From: Gammaproteobacteria bacterium
Lineage (GTDB): Bacteria > Pseudomonadota > Gammaproteobacteria > SZUA-229
Length of the DNA stretch: 11,770 nucleotides
Reading direction: 5' to 3'
Assembly (NCBI GenBank): GCA_024278435.1
Contig: JAJRTD010000172.1
Span: 1 to 11,770 of the forward strand
Shown: piece by piece, positions 1 through 6,250 of the stretch
Numbering within the stretch: the stretch's first letter is position 1
How the letters are laid out: every line of letters begins with the position of its first letter
Notes under the pieces: generated by a model
What the model was told of the DNA's origin: nothing
The model's input: the letters and a program-made list of their open reading frames with translations, nothing else
The model's database searches: none
Made by a program: the position numbers and the translations under genes

Positions 1-937
1 CCTCGATACTTTTAGGCAGGTTAAGGTGCGCCACGAAGCGCACATCGGGCTTATCAATGCCCATGCCAAAGGCAATGGTGGCAACGATAATCACGCCGTC
101 CTCCTTGAGAAAACGCTGCTGATGTTTTTCCCGGACGCTGGTCGGCAGGCCGGCATGGTATGGCAGCGCGGTAAAGCCTTTCTGTGTTAGCCAGGTGGCA
201 GTGCTCTCAACTTTTTTTCGAGACAAACAGTAGACAATACCGGCATCATGCTCGTGTTCATTCTGAATGAACCGTAACAGGGCGCTGCGTGCATTGCTTT
301 GCGACTCGCTGATACGATAGCAGATATTGGGCCGGTCAAAACTGGAAAGAAACAGCCGCGCCTGTTCCAGCTGCAGGCGTTTGCGGATTTCTGTCCGCGT
401 GGTTTCGTCTGCGGTTGCCGTCAGGGCAATTCTCGGTATCTCGGGGAACTGCTGATGTAACAGTGAAAGCTGGATATAATCCGGACGGAAGTCATGGCCC
501 CACTGCGATACACAATGGGCCTCATCAATGGCAAACAGCGAGATTTCACTCTGCCTCAATAAATCAAGAAATCCGCCGCTGGTCAGGCGTTCCGGGGCAA
601 CATATAACATGTCCAGCCGGCCATTGATTAAATCACTTTCAGTCTGCCGGCTGCTTTGAGCATCCAGTGTTGAGTTCAGATAGGCGGCATTTATACCAAG
701 CTGCCGCAGAGCTGCCACCTGGTCATGCATCAGCGCAATCAGGGGTGAAATAATAATACCGGTGCCCTTTCTAACCAGTGCGGGTATCTGGTAGCACAGT
801 GATTTACCGCCGCCGGTAGGCATCAGCACCACGGCATCATCGCCGTTGATCAGAGTATGGATAATATCGCCCTGCTGCAGGCGGAATTCAGAATAACCGA
901 AGGTATCCTGAAGGTATTTGAGCGCAGCATCATCCAT
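1..937 (-). CDS. recQ: ATP-dependent DNA helicase RecQ, N-terminal part (3' end outside window)
   Basis: This gene encodes a superfamily 2 3'-5' DNA helicase that unwinds recombination and stalled-fork intermediates in the cytoplasm. I translated it from the complement of 937 down to the window edge and obtained about 312 codons with no stop. Visible motifs are the Walker A segment MPTGGGKS (residues 39-46), SPLIALM, the DEAH box (138-141) followed by [11 protein letters not shown], motif [17 protein letters not shown], and [12 protein letters not shown] near the edge. All are in the order and spacing of E. coli RecQ. The missing part should hold the end of helicase domain 2, the zinc-binding/winged-helix RQC region and HRDC. 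The ATG at 937 has AGGAG (complement of 946-950) eight bases upstream, which fixes the start. It is probably transcribed alone from the promoter at 964-992. Confidence 0.95.
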   Translation of the reverse strand, partial: MDDAALKYLQDTFGYSEFRLQQGDIIHTLINGDDAVVLMPTGGGKSLCYQIPALVRKGTGIIISPLIALMHDQVAALRQLGINAAYLNSTLDAQSSRQTESDLINGRLDMLYVAPERLTSGGFLDLLRQSEISLFAIDEAHCVSQWGHDFRPDYIQLSLLHQQFPEIPRIALTATADETTRTEIRKRLQLEQARLFLSSFDRPNICYRISESQSNARSALLRFIQNEHEHDAGIVYCLSRKKVESTATWLTQKGFTALPYHAGLPTSVREKHQQRFLKEDGVIIVATIAFGMGIDKPDVRFVAHLNLPKSIE

Positions 938-952
938 GTCTGTTACTCCTGT

Positions 953-979
953 CAGGTAAGATTATTAAAATTTTACCTG
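953..979. repeat. Imperfect palindrome over the recQ -10 region
   Basis: The 11-base arms CAGGTAAGATT (953-963) and AATTTTACCTG (969-979) are inverted copies matching at 10 of 11 positions, with a five-base centre ATTAA. The element covers the proposed recQ -10 box and ends two bases before the recQ ribosome binding site. That position suits a repressor operator or, if transcribed, a leader hairpin. It does not match the LexA consensus. Confidence 0.5.
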
Positions 980-992
980 CAAAAGACGACAA
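964..992 (-). promoter_or_regulatory. Putative sigma-70 promoter of recQ
   Basis: On the minus strand a -35-like TTGTCG (complement of 987-992) lies 17 bases before a -10-like TTTAAT (complement of 964-969). The predicted transcript would start near 957, giving a leader of about 20 bases that contains the AGGAG ribosome binding site. The -10 box lies inside a long inverted repeat (953-979). The call rests on eye matching only. Confidence 0.4.
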
Positions 993-1082
993 AGGAAAAC
1001 GCAAGGAAATGCTTTATAGATAACGTGATCATCAGCACTTCCCTGTGCCGCAGTGATCAGCTGTGAACAGCCGGTTGCCGGA

Positions 1083-1418
1083 TCAGCTACAGCCTTTTGG
1101 TCGTGGCAAGCCGGCAATCTTATTTGCACACTTGATTAAACCGGTCGGGAATAATGAATAGATGTACTTCTGATCGGAACGGTCTTTACCGTATTTCTTT
1201 TTCATGATTTTTGAGAATGCACGTGGTTCACAGACGCTTCCATTATCATGGAAGTAGTCACGTGCTTCTTTGATGATGTCCCAGTGCTCCTGAGTCAGTT
1301 CATCGATTTTTTCGTTTTTTGCGATCTCGACGGCGAGCTCTTCGCTCCATTCGTCGAGATTTTCTAACCAGCCAGCTTCGCTGAGCTGGATAATTTTGCC
1401 ATTAACTTCTGCTTGCAT
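1083..1418 (-). CDS. DsrC/TusE-family sulfur-relay protein, divergent cysteine pattern
   Basis: This is a 111-residue protein of the DsrC/TusE/DsvC family. These small cytoplasmic proteins carry sulfur on a C-terminal cysteine, either to tRNA 2-thiouridine synthesis (TusE, with TusBCD and MnmA) or in dissimilatory sulfur metabolism (DsrC). Family features are GWLENLDEW near residue 17, LTQEHWDII (41-49), KYIYSLFPTG (84-93) and the C-terminal arm IAGLPRPKGCS. The penultimate Cys110 matches the catalytic CysA. The CysB position 11 residues before it is Asn99, as in TusE-type proteins, but an extra Cys97 lies two residues earlier and Cys63 is also present. The usual KGN segment is replaced by DRSDQ. 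This suggests a divergent paralogue rather than canonical DsrC or TusE. The ATG at 1418 has AGGG eight bases upstream. No dsr or tus genes adjoin it. Confidence 0.9.
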   Translation of the reverse strand: MQAEVNGKIIQLSEAGWLENLDEWSEELAVEIAKNEKIDELTQEHWDIIKEARDYFHDNGSVCEPRAFSKIMKKKYGKDRSDQKYIYSLFPTGLIKCANKIAGLPRPKGCS

Positions 1419-1477
1419 TGAGATAACCCTGTAATAACCTAGTAAAATGATCAGGTATTCTAACTAAAAACGCGGCA

Positions 1478-1483
1478 ATTATA
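1478..1483 (-). promoter_or_regulatory. Putative -10 box for the DsrC/TusE-like gene
   Basis: A perfect TATAAT on the minus strand (complement of 1478-1483) lies about 60 bases upstream of the start codon at 1418, in an AT-rich gap of 127 bases. I see no good -35 hexamer at the right distance. A second candidate, TAGAAT (complement of 1457-1462), has a weak TTTATA 17 bases upstream. Either would let the gene be expressed independently of yajL. Confidence 0.3.
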
Positions 1484-1545
1484 AACACCATGTTTTATAA
1501 GGATTAGATCGGACGCTATCCATTTGATTATATTGGTATTATTTT

Positions 1546-2094
1546 TTAACGCAGAAGCTGATGTTCGACCTCATCACGTTTATTCCGGCCTTCAAGCAGC
1601 TCAATCAGGGTCAAAGCAAAGTCCATTGCGGTACCCGGACCACGGGAGGTAATGACATTGCCGTCGATTTCAATTGCACTACTGGAGATGGTGATCTGGT
1701 CATTGCCCAGTGCCTGCAATACGCCGGGATAAGCGGTTGCGGTTTTGCCATCGAGCAGGCCGGCGGCGGCCAGTGCTTTGGGCGCGGCGCAGATGGCCGC
1801 GACATAGCGCTGTTGCCGGGCCTGGTTTTTCAGCAGTTGCTGCAGGGTTGTATTGTCGCGCAGAAAATCGGCGCCGGGCAGACCGCCGGGCAGGACGATA
1901 AGATCAAAATCCGTCGTTTCAAGTCGCTCGATACTGCTGTCAGGAATGATGGTCAGGCCACGGGAGGCAGTGACCGGCTGGTCATCCAGCCCACAGGTTG
2001 TTACCCTGATGCCTGCCCGCACCAGTAAATCGGTAATGGTAACGGCCTCCAGCTCTTCACAGCCCTGCGCAAGTGGAACCAGTACATGTGACAT
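1546..2094 (-). CDS. yajL: DJ-1/PfpI family protein, YajL-like
   Basis: This 182-residue protein matches E. coli YajL/ThiJ and human DJ-1 over its whole length. Family members are cytoplasmic cysteine proteins linked to repair or protection of proteins and nucleotides from glyoxal adducts and oxidative stress; the exact activity is debated. The nucleophile elbow is VAAICAAP with Cys102. The conserved acid is Glu16 in GCEELEAV. VLPGG (67-71) and SRGPGTAMDFAL near the C-terminus are the other family blocks. The ATG at 2094 has GAGG eight bases upstream. The first 38 bases overlap the end of yibQ in another frame, so the two are probably co-transcribed and may be translationally coupled. A YajL gene at the end of an envC-ctpA-yibQ cluster is not the E. 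coli arrangement. Confidence 0.9.
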   Translation of the reverse strand: MSHVLVPLAQGCEELEAVTITDLLVRAGIRVTTCGLDDQPVTASRGLTIIPDSSIERLETTDFDLIVLPGGLPGADFLRDNTTLQQLLKNQARQQRYVAAICAAPKALAAAGLLDGKTATAYPGVLQALGNDQITISSSAIEIDGNVITSRGPGTAMDFALTLIELLEGRNKRDEVEHQLLR

Positions 2095-2884
2095 GTTTTT
2101 TGCCTCGCTGTTGCGTTATTCTGTCCGCAGTATGAATCAGTTCTGAAACCGGTATCAGGGTAATACCCTGTTGCTGAAATTCATGTAAATGGGCTTTTAA
2201 AAATTGTATCGTTTTAGGGTGCGGGTGTGCAATAGCCAGGGCGTAGCCCCGTTGCTGTATTTTCTGTATAAAACGGTCAAACTGCTGGCGCAGCGTGGTT
2301 TCGTCGAAATCAGGATCAAGAAAAAAATCACGACTCAGGTTGGGAATATTGTACTCACCGGCGATTTTTCCGGCAATGGACCTGGCGGTGGTCTTGCTGT
2401 CAACAAAATACAGGCCACCATGGCCGGACAGTTCATCCATCAGCCAGCTCATATGGCCGGGATGGCGGGTTAACAGGCTGCCCATATGATTGTTAATACC
2501 GCGAACATAAGGTACAGAATCTAAATTAGACTGCAGCTGGGAAATAAACGCCTTTTTTGTCATGTGCAGATGCAGGGTGCCCGGTGAGGACTTGTGGTGT
2601 TCTACCGACTGCATGGGCATATGCAGCATAACCTCTTTCTGGTTTTTTACCGCAAGCCGGGCAATATCTTTTGCATAACTTGTGTTCGGGAGAATGGCCA
2701 GGGTCAGAGCGCCGGGCAGGCTGGCAATATCGTGGCCGTGCTCATAGCTGTTGCCCAGGTCATCAATAATGATGCTGGCAAATAGTTGTTGTGCCTGGGC
2801 AGGGATATTGTTTAGCGCCAGCAGCAGGATAAGAAAACGCAGGGAGTTGCCGGCTAGTCTTGCAGCGCTTATTTTTCCGGGCAT
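2057..2884 (-). CDS. yibQ: Divergent polysaccharide deacetylase family protein YibQ
   Basis: This 275-residue exported protein belongs to the divergent polysaccharide deacetylase family (YibQ), which has a NodB-like barrel. A signal peptide is visible: basic start, hydrophobic run at about 15-25, and AQA before residue 32. Conserved blocks are ASIIIDDLG (36-44, with Asp41 and Asp42), LHMPMQ (87-92), INNHMGS (130-136), YFVDSKT (159-165) and AIAHPHP (217-223). These Asp and His residues sit where NodB enzymes bind metal, so a periplasmic hydrolase is plausible, but no substrate is established. The neighbours envC and ctpA point to the cell wall. The only good Shine-Dalgarno (complement of 2910-2914) is 25 bases from the ATG and lies in a hairpin; no nearer in-frame ATG, GTG or TTG exists. 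The tail, with two cysteines (Cys267, Cys272), is coded in the overlap with yajL. Confidence 0.88.
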   Translation of the reverse strand: MPGKISAARLAGNSLRFLILLLALNNIPAQAQQLFASIIIDDLGNSYEHGHDIASLPGALTLAILPNTSYAKDIARLAVKNQKEVMLHMPMQSVEHHKSSPGTLHLHMTKKAFISQLQSNLDSVPYVRGINNHMGSLLTRHPGHMSWLMDELSGHGGLYFVDSKTTARSIAGKIAGEYNIPNLSRDFFLDPDFDETTLRQQFDRFIQKIQQRGYALAIAHPHPKTIQFLKAHLHEFQQQGITLIPVSELIHTADRITQQRGKKHVTCTGSTCAGL

Positions 2885-2903
2885 GGCATCAAAACATAAA
2901 ATG

Positions 2904-2923
2904 CACTGACCTCCCTGTCAGTG
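2904..2923 (-). promoter_or_regulatory. Hairpin between ctpA and yibQ enclosing the Shine-Dalgarno
   Basis: CACTGAC (2904-2910) and GTCAGTG (2917-2923) form a perfect 7-bp stem around a six-base loop. In the minus-strand mRNA the loop and first stem bases contain AGGGAGG, the only strong ribosome binding motif upstream of yibQ. It could reduce yibQ translation or act as a weak processing or termination element after ctpA. There is no clean U-tract after it on the minus strand. Confidence 0.45.
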
Positions 2924-2940
2924 TATTTTTCAGAAGTGAT

Positions 2941-4272
2941 TTATGAGCGGCCCAGAATATTCAGGCTTTTTAGTACGATCAGGGCTTCAAATAACTGGAA
3001 GTCATCGGAAGCCTTCAGGTGTGGCTGTTTTTCCTCTTTCTTCTTGGCTTCTTCTTCGGCTTTCTGTATGGCCTGCTGTGATTTAGTCGGATTACTGATA
3101 ATGCCGTTTAAATCCGATTCCTTGATGTGCATGGATGGGTCATCTTTGCTGTCAGATATATTGTAGCGTTCAAGAAGGATGTCAGGGGTAATGCCCTCGC
3201 CCTGAATAGAACGGCCTTTTGGCGTGAAATAACGTGCAGTCGTGATTTTCACTGCGCCGCCACTGCGCAACTCCTGAATGGTCTGCACAGAGCCCTTGCC
3301 GAATGACTTGGTGCCCATGATGACCGCACGGTTGTGGTCCTGCAGGGCGCCGGCAACAATTTCAGATGCCGATGCCGAGCCGCCGTTGATCAATACTACA
3401 ACCGGTGCACCGTTCATGATGTCGCCGGGTTTGGCGTTAAATTCAAAGTCAGAGTTCTTGATGCGGCCATCAGTGTAGACCAGCTTGCCCTTGTTAATAA
3501 AGGCATCGGAAACATCCGCGGCAGCATTGAGAACACCGCCGGGGTTGTTGCGTAAATCAAGCACCAGGCCTTTCAGCTCGTCCTTGTTTTCCTTTTTGAG
3601 CTTGCTCAGTTCATTCACCAGGTCGCGTGCTGTTTTTGACTGGAAGTTACTGATACGAATATAGCCATAGCCCGGTTCCAGAATGCGGCTTTTAACACTT
3701 TTAACCGAAATAATGTCACGGGTAACGGTAAAGGTCAGCGGCTTGTCTGCGCCTTCGCGTATCACGGTCAGCTTTATATCGGTGCCCGGGTCGCCGCGCA
3801 TGATTTTAACCGCATCGTTCAGAGTCATGCCTTTAACGGATTTTCCGTCAAGGCTGATAATCAGGTCACCTGCCTGCAGGCCGGCACGAAAGGCCGGGGT
3901 GTCGTCGATGGGTGAAATGACTTTGGCAAAGCCGTCTTCCATGCCGACCTGTATGCCCAGTCCGCCGAATTTGCCGGTGGTACCGATTTTCAGTTCTTTA
4001 TATTCGTCCGGGTTTAGATAGGTGGAGTGTGGATCAAGCCCGGAGAGCATGCCGCGAATGGCGTTCTCCAGCAGGGTTTTGTCGTCAACCTCTTCCACAT
4101 AGTCGGTTTTGATGCGAGCGAAAATGTCAGAAAAGTTGCGTAATTCATTCAGTGGCAGACCGGACGATGTTTCCGTTTTTTTCTCAGCCAGCACGCTACT
4201 GGTTAATGAAACAGAAATGCCAACAAAAATACCAAAGACCAGAACCAGAACGGTCTTATATTGCTTACTCAT
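2941..4272 (-). CDS. ctpA: S41 family carboxy-terminal processing peptidase CtpA
   Basis: This 443-residue periplasmic serine protease belongs to the tail-specific (Prc/CtpA) family, which trims or degrades envelope proteins and often controls peptidoglycan hydrolases. Residues 7-29 form a hydrophobic signal or anchor segment. The N-terminal domain has SDIFARIKTDYV and GLDPHSTYL. A PDZ domain covers about 100-185 (GGLGIQV, AGLQAGDLIISLDG). The protease core has LDLRNNPGG (238-246), GGSASASEI with nucleophile Ser301, and GTKSFGKGSVQ with Lys326 and Gln330. The 25- and 4-residue spacings equal those of the Ser-Lys-Gln triad in Prc and CtpB. A charged, alanine-rich stretch (about 400-417) precedes the C-terminus. 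The ATG at 4272 follows CGGAG. It lies between envC and yibQ, as in many gammaproteobacteria, suggesting shared wall-remodelling roles. Confidence 0.95.
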   Translation of the reverse strand: MSKQYKTVLVLVFGIFVGISVSLTSSVLAEKKTETSSGLPLNELRNFSDIFARIKTDYVEEVDDKTLLENAIRGMLSGLDPHSTYLNPDEYKELKIGTTGKFGGLGIQVGMEDGFAKVISPIDDTPAFRAGLQAGDLIISLDGKSVKGMTLNDAVKIMRGDPGTDIKLTVIREGADKPLTFTVTRDIISVKSVKSRILEPGYGYIRISNFQSKTARDLVNELSKLKKENKDELKGLVLDLRNNPGGVLNAAADVSDAFINKGKLVYTDGRIKNSDFEFNAKPGDIMNGAPVVVLINGGSASASEIVAGALQDHNRAVIMGTKSFGKGSVQTIQELRSGGAVKITTARYFTPKGRSIQGEGITPDILLERYNISDSKDDPSMHIKESDLNGIISNPTKSQQAIQKAEEEAKKKEEKQPHLKASDDFQLFEALIVLKSLNILGRS

Positions 4273-4399
4273 AGATAACTCCGGTAAAAACCACTTGAAT
4301 ATATAAAGATCTGATTTGCGATAAATGCAGAATAAATTGAAATAATGGGTAGATGATAGTTGTTAGAGCGCATTAACGCCAGCATGTTCCATAATATTC

Positions 4400-5608
4400 T
4401 TATAAAGCAGGGTTGTTGCTGGCGTGCCTGGCTGAGGATGAGCACCATGTTGCCGGATTCACCGGTTTGCCGCGGGAGCGGATTTCAAAATAAACACCGC
4501 TTTGCGGCTGGCCGCCACTGTCACCGGCAGTGGCAATGACTTCACCCGCCAGCACCCAGTCACCGGTCTGCTTGAACAGGGATTCGTTATGGCCATACAG
4601 GCTCATGTAACCGTCACCGTGATCAACAATGATAATAAAGCCAAACCCCTGCAGCCAGTCGGAAAACACAACCCGGCCATGGCTGACCACCCGTACCGGC
4701 GTACCGGTTTGCGCCTTGATTAAAACCCCGTTCCATTTCAGGTCACCGAAGTTTTTGGCCTGGCCGTATTTGCCCAGGAAACGGCCTTTAACCGGCCACG
4801 GCAGTTTGCCTTTCTGGGAGGCGAAGGGCTGGCTTTCCGAGGGGCCGGTCGGAATGTCGGCCAGCAGCTCGCCCAGTGATTTGAGCAGGTTTTCAATGCG
4901 GCTCCGGCTGGTTTCCAGGCTGCTCAGGGTGTTTTCCTGGTTCTCGATCTTGCGGCTTAATTCGGCCAGCAGTTTCCTGCGCTGCAGGCGCTGGCGCTGG
5001 CGCTTGCGTTTCTCTTCTTTTTGCGCCTGTAACAGGCGGTTTTGAGTCGCCAGTGTCTGTTTGAGCTCGTCTTCGGCCTGTCTTTTGCGTTCAGCGGTTT
5101 CCAGGAACAGGGCAATTTGCTGCTGCCGAGCCCGGTTCAGGTAGTTGAAATACTGCTGGGTACGTCCGGTTTGTGCCGGATCCTGTTGATTCAACAGCAT
5201 TTTAAGATTCTGCTGATGGCCCATGCTGTAGGCGGTACGTATTTGTTCCGATAAAATATCGCGCTGCGCGCCAAGCTGGCGCTCGAGTTGCTTTAATTCG
5301 GCCTGCAGGTTCTTTTTCTGCCGGCGAATCTTATAGACATCTTTTTCCAACGCCTTGAGTTTTATCGCATTTTTGCTGATCTGTACTTCCAGGGATTTAA
5401 GCTCGGTAAGTACATGGCTGCGCTGTTTTTTACTGCCCTTGAGGTGCTGTTGCACCTTGGCAATGCTTTTTTGCAGCTTTTCCAGTTTGCTCTGGTAATG
5501 CGACATATCTTCCTTTTTTGACGCATAAATGCTGCTGGCGCCTAAAAGCAGGCATAAAATCAAAACTATGGAAAAAGCAGTACGCCATGCGGGCTGTGTA
5601 GAAGACAT
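4400..5608 (-). CDS. envC: Murein hydrolase activator EnvC (degenerate LytM domain)
   Basis: This 402-residue periplasmic protein activates the cell-division amidases (AmiA/AmiB type) at the septum. It has a signal sequence (hydrophobic 11-29), then a long Lys/Arg/Gln/Glu-rich coiled coil from about 35 to 245, then a LytM/M23 fold from about 270 to 390 (LPWPVKGRFLGKYG, GTPVRVVSHGRVVFSDWLQGFG, VDHGDGYMSLYGH, GEVIATAGDSG). The zinc ligands of active M23 peptidases are gone: the HxGxD position reads WNGVL (292-296) and the HLHFE position reads GVYFE (371-375). This is normal for EnvC, which activates rather than cuts. The ATG at 5608 lacks an obvious Shine-Dalgarno, and I saw no better start. 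The gene usually upstream, gpmM, is absent. Distance to ctpA is 127 bases, so ctpA may also have its own promoter. Confidence 0.93.
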   Translation of the reverse strand: MSSTQPAWRTAFSIVLILCLLLGASSIYASKKEDMSHYQSKLEKLQKSIAKVQQHLKGSKKQRSHVLTELKSLEVQISKNAIKLKALEKDVYKIRRQKKNLQAELKQLERQLGAQRDILSEQIRTAYSMGHQQNLKMLLNQQDPAQTGRTQQYFNYLNRARQQQIALFLETAERKRQAEDELKQTLATQNRLLQAQKEEKRKRQRQRLQRRKLLAELSRKIENQENTLSSLETSRSRIENLLKSLGELLADIPTGPSESQPFASQKGKLPWPVKGRFLGKYGQAKNFGDLKWNGVLIKAQTGTPVRVVSHGRVVFSDWLQGFGFIIIVDHGDGYMSLYGHNESLFKQTGDWVLAGEVIATAGDSGGQPQSGVYFEIRSRGKPVNPATWCSSSARHASNNPAL

Positions 5609-5652
5609 ATGGACGTTAACTATGCATTATTTTCCGGTGTGGATTAAGAACA

Positions 5653-5670
5653 GAGTAAAAATATTTACTC
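5653..5670. repeat. Perfect inverted repeat in the envC/arsR divergent region
   Basis: GAGTAAA (5653-5659) and TTTACTC (5664-5670) are perfect 7-base inverted copies with a four-base spacer, in AT-rich DNA. The site is 45 bases upstream of the envC start and about 130 bases upstream of the arsR start. ArsR-family repressors bind AT-rich inverted repeats, so an operator is plausible. A second, poorer palindrome (5721-5744, 8 of 12 pairs) lies closer to arsR. Confidence 0.45.
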
Positions 5671-5695
5671 AAATTTAAAGATTTAGCTATTTCAA

Positions 5696-5723
5696 TTCAA
5701 AAAAAAGTGTATTAATGTATGCT
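5696..5723 (+). promoter_or_regulatory. Possible promoter for the arsR gene
   Basis: TTCAAA (5696-5701) and TATGCT (5718-5723) are separated by 16 bases, a weak match to sigma-70 signals in a very AT-rich stretch. A start near 5730 would place the terminator-like hairpin at 5742-5783 within the leader. Other -10-like words such as TATATT at 5732-5737 have no partner. Confidence 0.25.
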
Positions 5724-5741
5724 TTATTAATTATATTATTA

Positions 5742-5783
5742 AGCAGCCGTTGAGCACGGGCTTCCTGGCTGCTCTTTTTGTTT
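5742..5783 (+). terminator. Terminator-like hairpin in the arsR leader
   Basis: AGCAGCCG (5742-5749) pairs with TGGCTGCT (5766-5773) over eight base pairs including one G-U. An inner helix, GAGC (5752-5755) with GCTT (5760-5763), closes a four-base loop. The outer stem runs directly into CTTTTTGTTT (5774-5783). This has the form of a rho-independent terminator reading rightwards, yet no rightward gene precedes it in the window. The arsR Shine-Dalgarno begins two bases later. It may attenuate arsR or end a short leader RNA. Confidence 0.55.
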
Positions 5784-5798
5784 CGAGGCAACATCATC

Positions 5799-6122
5799 AT
5801 GGCAGTAATCCCCAATGACCCAGATTTAATGACGCGGGAAGAAGACATCAGTCGCGCATCACGTTCGTTAAAAGCAATGTCACACCCTTTGCGTTTAAAA
5901 ATTCTCTGTACTTTAGGAGATCAGGAAGTAAGTGTACAGGATATCGTTGATGCCGTGGGTACTTCACAGAGTAATATCTCGCAGCACCTGGCCATCCTGC
6001 GCGACAAGGGCATTCTGGCTTCCAGAAAGGACGCCAATAAAGTGTTTTATCGAGTTGGTGATACCCGCACATTGCGTTTAATCGGCATGATGCAGGACGT
6101 GTTCTGCTCGGCTGGTCGTTAA
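5799..6122 (+). CDS. ArsR-family repressor of the BigR/SqrR/HlyU persulfide-sensor type
   Basis: This 107-residue winged-helix regulator belongs to the ArsR/SmtB family. The core is LKAMSHPLRLKILCTL, then the recognition helix region VGTSQSNISQHLAILRDKGIL and the wing SRKDANKVFYRV. There is no ELCVCDL metal motif. Cys37 (ILCTL) and Cys103 (VFCSA) are 66 residues apart, the same spacing as Cys42/Cys108 of BigR, Cys41/Cys107 of SqrR and Cys38/Cys104 of HlyU, where the two form a di- or polysulfide bridge and release DNA. I infer a thiol or persulfide sensor. I chose the ATG at 5799 over the in-frame TTG at 5778 because GAGG (5785-5788) lies ten bases before the ATG. The rhodanese gene follows after 128 bases. 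Targets could be itself, yibN or divergent envC. Confidence 0.85.
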   Translation: MAVIPNDPDLMTREEDISRASRSLKAMSHPLRLKILCTLGDQEVSVQDIVDAVGTSQSNISQHLAILRDKGILASRKDANKVFYRVGDTRTLRLIGMMQDVFCSAGR

Positions 6123-6180
6123 GGTCTCTATCGCTACAAATCCCGCCTGAACGTTGATGGTCGCTCCCTGCTCCGGGTTC

Positions 6181-6211
6181 TGGACATCTTGCCGGGCCTT
6201 TATCTTATAAT
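6181..6211 (+). promoter_or_regulatory. Putative sigma-70 promoter of yibN
   Basis: A perfect TATAAT (6206-6211) is preceded by TGGACA (6181-6186), which matches the -35 consensus at five of six positions but with a long 19-base spacer. It lies 40 bases upstream of the rhodanese ATG, in the 128-base gap after arsR, and could drive yibN-secB-gpsA. Confidence 0.4.
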
Positions 6212-6250
6212 TACCCTTTATTTATTACGCATGGTCAGGTTTTGATTGTT

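Noticed and set aside
1026..1059. Two TGATCA palindromes 28 bases apart between recQ and the DsrC/TusE-like gene
   Set aside because: Six-base palindromes occur often by chance; the surrounding bases do not match each other and give no convincing hairpin or terminator.
1561..2028. Open frame of 155 codons on the plus strand opposite yajL
   Set aside because: It is antisense to a gene with clear DJ-1 family motifs, has no recognisable domain and no ribosome site. High-GC codon positions often keep the opposite frame open.
4400..5608. EnvC as an active M23 endopeptidase
   Set aside because: The HxGxD and HLH zinc-ligand positions are WNGVL and GVY, so catalysis is not expected; this is usual for EnvC.
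5778..5798. TTG at 5778 as the arsR start
   Set aside because: It would lie within the U-tract of the hairpin and upstream of the GAGG ribosome site, which is well placed for the ATG at 5799.
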